Assembly (NCBI RefSeq): GCF_949628215.1
Contig: NC_134297.1
Span: forward strand, 4,402,001 to 4,466,000
Direction: 5' to 3'
Source of the DNA: Phalacrocorax aristotelis
Taxonomy: Eukaryota; Chordata; Aves; Suliformes; Phalacrocoracidae
DNA length: 64,000 bases
Below, piece after piece: positions 54,123-64,000 of the stretch (positions are counted from its first letter, which is position 1; each line of letters starts with the position of its first letter). A program made the position numbers and the translations under genes. Under the pieces are notes generated by a model, which made no database searches, was not told the origin of the DNA, and saw only the letters and a program-made list of their open reading frames with translations.

Positions 54123-55766
54123 AGACCTAAAAGAACGAGCAGGCCATATACAAGGCTGTGCTTTGAGACCTCAGACTTCAGTTTCAAGCTCTCTCATTAG
54201 CTCCCCATCTACATGTGGTCTCTCTATACCTCCATTGTAAAGTCAGGGATAGTATGCTGCTCTCCCTCTTCAGAGATGGAAACAAATACAGCAATATATG
54301 TGAAGTCCACAATGACGGTCACTATGCTTAGAGGCTCTGTAGGAATTCAGTACCTCAGCCCTTCATTACAGTACAAGCTTTTCAAGCGTTTACTGGAAGA
54401 CAAGAAACACTGCTACCCTGGGCAAAATCAGACCCTAGATTCAGGTAGATCCCATCAGAGAGAAATAACATGAATAAAAATTATCCTCCTGCATCCTCTT
54501 TCATTAAAGTTTCATTTGCCCCTCCCGGCCTCCAATGGGAACAAAAGCATTTGGCTTCTCCATCTCCAAAACAGCTGTTCTCTCTGTAACAGTGAGAAAA
54601 TGTTTTAAACAGCATATTCAACTGATATAGACTGATGCTACAAAAGCAATCATTATCAGGTGAATATACAGTTCCTACAGAGCAGCTGTATCTGTCCCAC
54701 CTACCCATATCATAAGGGCAGATTCCTTCAGAACTTTTCCCCACACACTTGGCCAAACAGGCTGCTGGTTTTCAAACAGCTGAGTGGATCTGAGAGAACA
54801 TCATTGATTTTCAGTGCAGGACATAAATCAATGGAGAAAAGTGCATTTAATCCCTTCCCCCGCTCTCCAGAAGCCAGGCAGCACTGAGCTTGTCTCTCCG
54901 CATTATGAGTGTGACAGAAGATGTCCCAAGCTATGCTGTAAATACCCAGCATGCTGCTTCGCTTTAATAGAATCAATGCATCAGAAACCAAGACAGGGAG
55001 AAGTGTTATCACCCTGCACTCGCTGCCCAGCCTCCACTGAAATCCACAGAGCTGGGATATTTGAGGGATGTACACAGGGGAGCAAGGGGGGTGTGGAGAG
55101 TGAAAGAGGAGGCCATGCATGCAAAATCTCCTCTTTAGCATGTCAGACAAGCTATTCCATAGCCTGCTCTCACATTGCATTCAGCCCCTTCAGAAGGCTC
55201 CTCAAGAGAAAGTTATGCTTTGGGGCTCAGGGGGGATTCTCCCTCTGGCGTTCATACCTATTATGGCAAGGGTATCTCACTTGTTTGCATAACAGTTCCA
55301 GTAGGAGGCTAGTAAGGGCTGGTCTAAGTACATATAAGGGCACCCATGCCACTCACACCAGCACATCCTCTCGAGATCTCTGCTGATCGTGTTTGGGAGA
55401 ATAGGTCCTATCTGCAGCACACTGTTTTTCTAGGAGGGGCAAATTCTAGCAGGCTTGTGAATGCGTTTACCTGTTGCTACACAATACTAGCACAGCATGG
55501 GAGTTACGTATCCTGCACTTCTCAGCAGTGAGAGTAGTAAAATAGAGAAGCTGCTGTTTGATATCATGAGCATTAAGGAAAAAGGTCTCATATAAAAAGC
55601 CTTAATAAACAGTTAGGTTTTCAGAATTCCTGTACTGCTGTTGACAGGCTACAATTTTTAAGTCTGGGGTAGGTTCAGATTAAAACAGCTGTATACAAAC
55701 ATGTGTAGAAATCCTCAGGGGCCACAGACCAGCTTCTTGGTGTTCTTCCTTGGTGCAGTCTCAGTT

Positions 55767-55985
55767 TCACAGAATCCCAGACTGGCGGGGTCGGAAGGGC
55801 CCTCGGGAGCTCACCCCGTCCTACCCCTGTGTGAGCAGGCACCCCCAGAGCAGGGGCACAGGGCCGCATCCAGGCGGGGTGTGAATGTCTCCAGGGAAGG
55901 GACCCCACAGCCGCTCTGGGCAGCCTGTGCCCCTGCTCTGGCACCCTCAACCCCTTTCAGGAAAACACGGTCTTTTAAATCTACA
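55767..55985 (-). mobile_element. CR1 LINE fragment (G+C-rich)
   Basis: Starts TCACAGAATCCCAGACTGGC and continues GGGGTCGGAAGGGCCCTCGG, then TCCAGGGAAGGGACCCCACA and GCCGCTCTGGGCAGCCTGTG: the reverse complement of a CR1 3' end. It keeps the bird CR1 terminal motif (TCACAGAATCCCAGA) and many CpG sites, so it looks younger than the two CR1 fragments near 29-30 kb. Confidence 0.9.
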
Positions 55986-57324
55986 TGCCCTAAGAGCCTG
56001 CCCAGCACTTGTTAGCTTGTTCCTAGCACCTCAACTAGCAGAAGCATGTGGGGGATCCTTTCTCTACACCCTCCTATTTTCTTATCAGTTATTCCATTCA
56101 CCTTGTTCTTCCTGCTCCAGAAAAACAGCTCCTTGAGATGTAGCTGCCCTGCACTGCTGCAGAGCTGCACACTATCTTCTCAACACTAAATGGTGCTGTA
56201 TATGCCCAGCAACAGCAGCTCCAACACCCCCATCAGCCAAAATGTATCCAGAAACCATATATTCTTCCAGAACTGTTATTACATAGCCATAACACAGACT
56301 ATTGCTACTCAGCTACCCTCTTGTGCTGATTCTTTATTAAGTCCCTTCTCTGAGACTCCCTATACAAACTTACCTCACACAGTTTAAATTATTTAAGCAG
56401 CTTATTGATACAACCAGTAGGAGAACAGGTTTCATCCACCAGGAGAGCCAGATAAGCACTTTGAATCTCTTGAACAAAAACATGTTCTGTTCAGCTTTTA
56501 GCTTTGCAAAGGAAAAAAAAAAAGCGCAAAAAAATACTCTGACAAGAGAAAGGCAAACCACACAAACCAGTCTATGAGCAAAAAAAACTCAAAACAAACA
56601 AACAGCAAGGAACATTAGAGTAGAAAATAAAACCCTTCAAGCAGATTTCTTTTCACAGTAAGCCGGTGGTGTAAAGATTGTTTTATACTAAATCAAGACT
56701 TAGATATTGGCTTATAAAACAGTTGTTGTTTAAAAAGCTCTCATTTCTCAAGTAGGCTTCAATAATTGATCATAAAAGCACTATTAGTCATTTAGTATTA
56801 GTAAAAAGTCTCACTTCAACAAGCATTAGCACTCACAGTGTCAGTAAATATAACTATGAGAAAAAAAAACAACCAACCAAAAAGCCTTTAAAGCTCCAGC
56901 TAGTTCAAAGTGCCTCAGTCCCCATAACTCCTTACTCCAACATGTATTTTTATGCCTGCTTTATAGGAATATACCATTACCACTTTTTTTAGATTAGAGT
57001 TATTTTATAAATATCTTATAAATAAAATACTCTGCTTTTATACATTGAGAAATGAAGAAAACTTCCTCATATACAAGTCCAACATTTTTAATCTTTAATA
57101 ACTTTATGCTATTGTAACAATAGTTAAAAAATGAGCACAACATGAACTACTTGTATTGTCTTATTGATTTTGTAGTAGAAGGCAAACCAGGTCAAAAACC
57201 TACAAAGTTTCTTTTTTGTAACACTAAAAGCTTTAAATATTTTTGCAATACAACTTTTTGCTTTCAAACAAAGCCCTAACAGAACTTTCCTGAGAAAAAA
57301 AGCACCCCCTCAACAAAACATCAC

Positions 57325-57355
57325 CAACTAATCCAACAAAACACAGAAACATCAT
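57325..57355 (-). CDS. CLMP: Candidate CLMP exon 1 coding part (tentative)
   Basis: On the minus strand an ATG at 57355 opens MMFLCFVGLV and then G|gtgatg. The phase is exactly that required by exon 2, giving Ala at the junction and a plausible signal peptide running into SCSVWLSEA|QTE. With exons 2-7 the protein would be 372 residues against 373 in human CLMP. It lies just left of the composition switch at about 57.42-57.54 kb. Against it: the donor is weak at +5, the first ATG has poor context, and there is no CpG island. It could be chance. Confidence 0.35.
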
Positions 57356-57460
57356 AAGCAAACACTATCCTCTCCTTACTTCAGAGTTCAATCCCCTTTT
57401 AACAGAAACAACCAAAGGAGGAATTAATCAAAAATGATCCATTTTGTTCTGTTTCCTCAG

Positions 57461-57518
57461 AAAAACCTGCCAATGAAACACCATGCTCTCATTTCCCAGC
57501 TGTGAGATTGGAAAATTG
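57461..57518 (+). other. Candidate plus-strand spliced exon (tentative)
   Basis: A good acceptor (ttttgttctgtttcctcag) is followed 58 nt later by a near-perfect donor (ATTG|gtaagt). One frame is open throughout. It sits at the start of a long T/G-rich stretch, as expected for rightward transcription. In mammals the divergent neighbour of CLMP is GRAMD1B, so a distal exon of that gene or a non-coding RNA is possible. No homology supports it. Confidence 0.25.
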
Positions 57519-60500
57519 GTAAGTAAAGCTTATCTACGATCACAGGTGTGAGGCATATGAGATTGCACAGGGAGGGTCAGAACACAAGTTAAAAAGGAGG
57601 AAAGAAGGGTAACTAGTTTCTTAGGTGAGGAGTTCTGGTAGAAAAATGTAATGGTTTGTAAGTTTGAATAATTTATAATTTTTTTAAATGTATATTTTAA
57701 TACATATGCAATGGATGGGAATAGAAGCTGTTGGAGGAAAAGCAAAGTAATACAGCTAGGAAGAAGTATATATGTGAAAATAATGGCTAAGAAAAAAAAG
57801 CAGAAAGGTTGTTTGCTGCTTTTACTGCAAAGTAGGTAAAAGCCATATTGGCTTCTTTTTAATACTTTCATGTAAGTTTATTGAATTAAAAAATGTGTTT
57901 AATAGTCAGGTTGCTTTTTTCTATACCTTTATTTGAAATAAAAAGTATAAGAGACTTGAATTTAAATTATTGACCTGCTTGAACTAATAAATACCAAACG
58001 TGTAAGGGTGCAAGATCTATCTCATGATAATATTATATACAATATTTAAGTAACTTTCCTATGAACAGAGTTAAACAACAGTTCACAGAATATAGTGATA
58101 CTTTCAGAACCAGGGAAGCTTTTAGTTAATCAAGATAGCCTGAGTTTCTGCCACAAGGTAGTAGGGTATTAACTTTTAAAGAGTATCTCTGAGAGGACCT
58201 CCTTCCCGGTTTTTGTTTTTAAAGTAAGTACTACTTCTGTGTGTTGAGGAATGGTTTGAGCATGTGAACTTAATGAAGAAGATGCTGGAGAAGGATTGAG
58301 TGATATTGCTTAGGTGTTACCCTGCCTTAATGTTAGCTTAGGGAAGCTTAGGTAATGGTGGTGTCTTTCTAGGGTTTGTGACCTCTGGGCATTAATAGTT
58401 TAGTTTTGATGGTGCTTTTTGTGTTGGTGTAGCCTCCTGTTGGAGAAGCTTTTGTACTGTTGAAGGTCTTAATGAGGGAAGACAGGTACACAATTCTTGC
58501 TAGATTCAATTCTTGATGTTACTTTTCTTTTCCCAGCATGTAGTTGCTTCTTAGAAATAAGAATAGCTTAGTAACTTGGCACATTTGAGTTGACAGATAT
58601 CCTCAGTCCTTCCTGCTAGCCTAGTCACTGACCTATTATGTGATATTCAGCACGTTACCCCTTTGTTTCCTTTCTCCTTTTTCTTCTGTACTGCTTTTAC
58701 ATAGCACAGTAGTTGTTAGTATAGCAACTAGCCATATGGAATGCGTGTCTTAGCTGGAGCCTTCAAACATTGATGTGAAACAAAAAATAGGAAGTTTGTT
58801 TGCCAAGTGTTTTCACAGTACAAAACACTGTTAATACTGGGTATAAGTTCTTTCAGGAATAGATGAAATGGAAATTAGCTCAGATACCTAGAAGCCAAAT
58901 AAAGCAAAAATGTTTTTTACTATAATTGAACAGATAAATGTCAATACTGGAGGACAGAGTTTTTTAATTAACTTTAAAATATAGTCCTATAGTACTGATT
59001 AATAGACTTCAAAAACTCCTTGCAGCTGTTCTTCATGTTTGAGTGTCTGTCTTTATTCAAGAGATAAGAAGGCTCATTATGAGCACTGTCTTGACTCTAG
59101 AAATTTCCTTCTTCAAAGGACGCAATAAAGGTTAGTAGAGATGAAGTCTGACCTGCAGAAAAACAAAGGAGACTTTTTACTCCAAGAACAAAGGTTTAAA
59201 CGTTTTTAAATGAAACTGTTGAAGGTAAAAGGTGAACTTCACATTTGACTTTGTTGTTGTTCTTGGCTTTAAACAAACATTTTGATACTTCCAATATAAA
59301 GATCAGTGCTGATTTTGAACAAATTTGTGATAATATGCTCCCGAATAGCAAGCCATGATGTGCATCTGAACTGCTTTCAGGTAATTTCTGTCCAAGTACT
59401 GCTGTCATTTCAAGATCTCTTCTGCTAATGAACAACTAGACTGAAGCTTATGTTCTTGACCATTTCCATCATAGGATGCAGTTTGTATGACACAGTATTG
59501 CCAGCTGCATGTAGAAAAGTCCTTTGGCTTGATTAACAGAAGGGAACAGGTTTTGGTTAGCAAAGATGATTTTCTTCTCAATAGTAGAGATTTAGAAGTG
59601 CTGACTTAGAAAAGAAGTATCTTTTAAAAAGTCATGGGGAAGGAAGAAATGCTTTGAGTTTTCCTACAAATAAGCTTATGAATGCTTAGCAGTGAACTTG
59701 GAGTTGCTGTATATAGTATGCTGGGCAATCCGGGATTACCTACGGTAAGACTGAAAATGCCAGTCCCAAGCCACAGTCTGGTTTTCATGTACTTCTCATT
59801 TATTCAGCCTTAAAGAAGGGGAGAGGAGGAACCAGCAGGTCATTTCCATGTATTATTTCCCCATCCCTGCTATCTTGAGTTCTGCTGTCTTGTGGCAGTC
59901 ACCAGTTTGTTAGCAGTAGTGTTTAACAACTGGTTAAGATCTTCTGTGACCCTAAGAAAAAGGAGTGACTTGTATCAAACCAGAGAATTAAAAGAAAGAG
60001 CTTGTATCTTAGAAATGTCTCTCATCTATTAACCTTGTCATTAGGGACAATGGCATGCATAAAACCAATCTGTCGACTACCACCCAGTTCGGCTTGGGAG
60101 TTTTTGATGTGCAGTGGTTGTTTACAGAGCTATAGGAAATGAATTTGAAACTTCACCCAACTGCTTAGTGAGTGTACTAACCCCACACACAGTTACAGTG
60201 GCCCACCACAGGATGCGGGGGGAGGCTGAAGTCAAAATGATTAGTAGAGACTTGTGGGCTCATTCTTAAACATTTTTTTCTAGAAGTGAAAATGACAATG
60301 TGGTTTTGAATGGCAGCCAGTCTGTTGCGAGAAGGGGCCAGGCAGAAACTTTGTCCCTGGAGATTTGTTTTAGTCTGCACTAATACAAAGTTCACTTAAA
60401 GTTTGTGGAATAACTGAAGAGCCTATTTAATCAAGGGTAGCCAATATAAAGCATTAGCTGTAATGGCATGATCGACTGCTAGGAGATGACTGTGTGGCAT

Positions 60501-63500
60501 TTGAGCACCTATGGTCCTGGGTTCTGTTCTCTTCTGCCTCTTTAGCCTGCTCTCTGAGATACAACAAGCTGTTAGGTTGTGCCCCAGTCTCCATAAATAC
60601 ATCTCCATAAATACACTGGAAAAGGTTTTTCTGAGCTGTTTAGGCATGTTTTTAAGCACTCTGACATTGTAAGATCAAGGCTGCCTGTTTGTAGGTTATA
60701 AGTAGCTTGGTTAGATGGGATCTGTTTCTTCTTTTGCTTTACAATTGCTTCACTTGAGTGGTATTTTATTTCTTAGCAATCAGATTTTCTAACCTCAGTG
60801 GATAGAATGACTATATAATTTCATTAGGTATCCAGTGTTGCAAGAAACATTTACCAAGCCGTTAGGATAATAAATTCCTTGTTTGCCAATGCCATGCTGA
60901 GCATATAGTTCCTCAGGGTCAGTTTTAGGAACCCTCAACAATAATATGAATACTGAAGTATGCATGTTTTCATTGAAGTTGCTCAATATCTAGATTTAAT
61001 GACTGTTCATGGGTGTCTTGGTATCCTATTGGTATATCTTCCTCTCTTGGTTGGAGTTACTTGAACCCATTGTTGAAATATTTTGTTTGTCGCTGTTCAG
61101 CTATTGTACCAATATTGTCCCATGTGCAACTGTGCTGACAGGCTCAAATGTGTGGAGTGTGTTTTAAGGTGACCTAAAATTCAAGATATTTCATGTCTGT
61201 GCTTGCATGTCTGAGACATCATAGCTGGCATTAAAATGCTACCCTTTGCCTACAGTATGAGTACCACCAGGTATGTTTCTTCTGCTTAGATAGCCACATG
61301 TTATTCATTGATTGGGCACTTAAAGTAGGCAGCTCCTGTTATTAATCCATTGCTGCTTTTACAGGAGTTAATCCAGCTAGATCTGGGTACAAAATGGGGA
61401 AAAAAAATTCAGGAAAATACTTGTAAATGTGCTGTGTGTCTTAGTGGATGACTAGTCTAGCAGGACATTAACTAACTATATTTCTTCAAACATTGACTGC
61501 AACCATATTAACTACCAGGTGATAAGTTCCACATGTGTAACCCAACCCAGTGATAAGTTCAAGCTGCTTATTTGTTTATCTGTGTTTTCAATAGGAGCCA
61601 CACTGGCCAGAAGAGACACAACATGGCTAAATTCTACAATTTCATGGTTCTAAGGGAAAATGAACCCTACAATTTCTAGACCTATGTTTATCTGAATCCT
61701 GCTTTCAAAGAAGCCCTTGTGCAACCTCTGTTTGTTGATACCTGTGGCTTTAAGTGTAATGTATATGACAGTCCACTAAAAATGGACAGAGGTCCAGATG
61801 CTGAATTGATTCTAAACCTGAAACTGTCCTTTTGAATCAAAATGAATTTTGTCCTTGAGTTAGAGTTGGCTTCCCATGTTTAATGAGTACCAACTTCTGG
61901 TCATGAAGCTTGATCTCTGGACTTGCTGTCCTGGTGTTTATATAATCTAATACAAGTGTTATCAGACTGTAGCATTAATTGCATGCTGCAGTAGTGAATT
62001 GGGCCAACTTGCTACTGGCTAGTAGAAAATGTGCTGTCAGTTAATTTCTCAGCCTGCTTTTATCTTGGTGTCTTGAATTTGATGTGCCATTCCTACTTAC
62101 AGATGGTTAAGGCTTAATCCAGTTTCCAGGACAGTTAAGTAATGACCACATTACTCCAAAAGAATGTCTGAAAGTGTCTGAACGTGATTTTATTTGCTGC
62201 CTTTCTATGTAGAAAGTTCTCTCTGGGCTTGTTTTAGTGGACTTGGTCGTCTTGCATCTGAGGCTGTTGTGGGTACTTTCTCTGTTGCTAAATTCTGTAT
62301 GTGATCCTATGTACAAGGATTGCTTTATTTGATGACAGCTTTATTGCACCAGTTGCTAATATAGATGACTTGTGCAAGTTCCTGCTGTAGACTGCATTGC
62401 ATCATGCTGCTTAACACTAATATGTAACTGTTAATCGTAGTTCGGAACAATTAAATTTTAGTGTACTGTTGCACTAATAAATCAAGGCAAACCTCTGTGT
62501 AGGTAAACTGAGGCACTTCTCAAGATTAAACGAAATCCCTGAGACTTTTGGGTGCCTGACCCACGAAGACTGATGGTTCTGATTTTTAAGAATAGTCATG
62601 TGCTTATTACCTGAAAATGGGAGGCCGCCAGTCTGTTCAAAATGGCTGTACCAATTACAAAATGCTGGCTTTTCAGTATGGGCTCCTAATGGGTTTGGGT
62701 TTGTGCCCTGTGTCCATATGCTTCAGAAAAACATTGAAGCTTGTAAACTTGCCGGGGCACACTTATATGTGCAAACATGTTGTTGTACACTCATGCATAT
62801 GAGCTACATAATCTCTCAGCTTTTCTGTTGCAGTTTGCTTGAGGCAAATGTCCTCTGAGGTTATGTTTAAATAATGCCATCTAAGATAATCATTTAATGT
62901 ATATTACTAATTTAATGTGAGCTGTAAGGAGTGAAGGTTCCAAGACCTGTTCTTTCAGCTCCTATTAAAATGCCAGCATGGTCACTGAGGCTATGACATG
63001 GTCTCTGTGTGGCTAAAAGACACTCAGAAAGGTTTACTGCTCAGTTGCTAAACCTTTTCTGACAGTCCCAGTTGCACCAATCAAAGCCATTTAAACCCAA
63101 AGGCTCAAAGGACTCTTGAGAAGTGATAGGAAATCGTGAACACAGAGAAGGGACGCAGGCCATGGGAACATATGATGCCAATGCGGACAATGTTCTTAAA
63201 AGTCCCTTTGGAGCTCTGCCTTTGTTATCCAGTTGGGACTGGGTGAAATCCACACCATTTTTCAGAACGGCTCAAGCAGTGAAACAAAAAAAGGCAGTGA
63301 ATGCTTCAGGCTAGTGCAGGAAATCCCTTGACTCTTTCCTCGTGGTCCCGTGTTCTTGTCTGGTTGTCTGACTGATAGTCAAATTGTTTGGGTGTCAGTG
63401 GGCAGCCTGGCAGAATCAAGACCATGGTTAACAGGAGTAATTTGATAACTGCTCAGGCCAGGACGTAAGGGAGGAATTGCTTTCTGTACAAGCCAGCTGT

Positions 63501-64000
63501 CTCGCAGGAGGCAGTACCTCAGTAGATGACGACTCTCTTGACCCCTGCCTTAGCTTGCTCAAGTGAAGTAAGGCTCCTGTCTCCTGTTATTTAACAAGAA
63601 CAGCTATTCTGACATCTATTTCTCTTTTCATCTTCTCTGAAGGATTATAGCATGGTTCCTGTTGGAATTTTCTGTATAGATGTTAAGACCGATATGTTGG
63701 ACTGACTCCATCTGGGACTGATCAAGTTCTGAAGGAATCTTATTCTCCCTTTGCTTCTTAATGTGGGTCTAATAAACTTCACTTAGCAGTTACTGGTCTA
63801 TTCTTTGCTTTCTTCCACCTACTGTGTCTATTCTTGGGAGATGGCATGGGTTTAAGTATTTGGAAAAGGCTTACCACACACATGTACTGTGTTGTGAATT
63901 AATCATGTTATTAAATAAGTAATCTTTCTCAAAGGTATTCCTGGCTACTGGAAACTGGATTTTTGTTGATTGCAAGGAGTTCTAGTTAAGGAGAGCAGAT
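57519..64000. other. Right flank, no gene recognised
   Basis: T exceeds A and G exceeds C on the plus strand across much of this part, unlike the 40 kb to its left. No exon with recognisable protein similarity, RNA gene, CpG island or complete transposon was found. Small duplications are listed separately. Confidence 0.6.
60588..60615. repeat. Perfect 14-bp tandem duplication
   Basis: Two exact adjacent copies of TCTCCATAAATACA. Likely a recent slippage event. Confidence 0.9.

Larger units (their letters stand above)
17145..57324 (-). other. CLMP: CLMP intron 1 (inferred extent about 40 kb)
   Basis: The left end is certain (acceptor of exon 2). The right end depends on the candidate exon 1 at 57325-57355. 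The plus strand is persistently richer in A and C than in T and G, as expected for DNA transcribed leftward in the germ line. Mammalian CLMP also has a very long first intron. I see no exon of another gene. Contents listed separately are a solo LTR, three CR1 fragments, SINE remnants and small duplications. Confidence 0.55.

Noticed and set aside
54814..55386. 190-codon plus-strand ORF overlapping a 150-codon minus-strand ORF
   Set aside because: It starts at GTG, which is not a usual start in a vertebrate; the first ATG is far inside. No domain, no signal peptide and no splice support. A chance open frame is the simplest explanation.

Overview
The window is vertebrate nuclear DNA, almost certainly from a bird and probably a neoavian one. 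It carries an HSPA8 (HSC70) gene with typical vertebrate splice positions, an intact CLMP gene next to it in the same orientation, old CR1 LINE fragments, and a solo LTR of the type that begins TGTCCTGGTTTCA and is common in Neoaves. There are no operons, plasmid features or CRISPR arrays. The species assignment is inference; the gene content is read directly.

Layout, left to right. (1) 1-4205, minus strand: HSPA8. The window starts inside coding exon 8, so about the last 80 residues are missing. Exons 2-8 and the non-coding exon 1 all have consensus splice sites. Introns 5 and 6 each hold a U14 (SNORD14) box C/D snoRNA. The promoter (about 4205-4590) lies in a CpG island and has a TATA-like box, two perfect three-unit heat-shock elements, four inverted CCAAT boxes, a GC box and a CRE-like site. 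(2) About 4860-7700: intergenic DNA with no gene recognised. (3) About 7.7-11.1 kb: presumed 3'UTR and downstream flank of CLMP. (4) 11099-17144, minus strand: CLMP exons 7 to 2, coding 361 residues: two Ig domains, one membrane span and a Ser-rich tail. (5) 17145 to about 57.3 kb: mostly CLMP intron 1, rich in A and C on the plus strand, with a solo LTR, three CR1 fragments, MIR-like SINE remnants and short tandem duplications. (6) About 57.4-57.5 kb: a sharp strand-composition switch. To its left C greatly exceeds G, to its right G greatly exceeds C. A short signal-peptide-like ORF in the correct splice phase for CLMP exon 1 lies on the minus strand just left of the switch. A possible spliced exon lies on the plus strand at the switch. 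(7) 57.5-64 kb: T/G-rich DNA with no recognised exon. In mammals the divergent neighbour of CLMP is GRAMD1B, so this could be its distal 5' region.

HSPA8 makes the cytosolic/nuclear HSC70 chaperone, and its introns also supply U14 for 18S rRNA processing and methylation. CLMP makes a tight-junction adhesion protein of the CTX/CXADR family. The two appear to be neighbours by conserved synteny rather than by function. I see no clearly new biological system. The most useful leads are the composition switch with the candidate CLMP first exon, and the pair of U14 genes.
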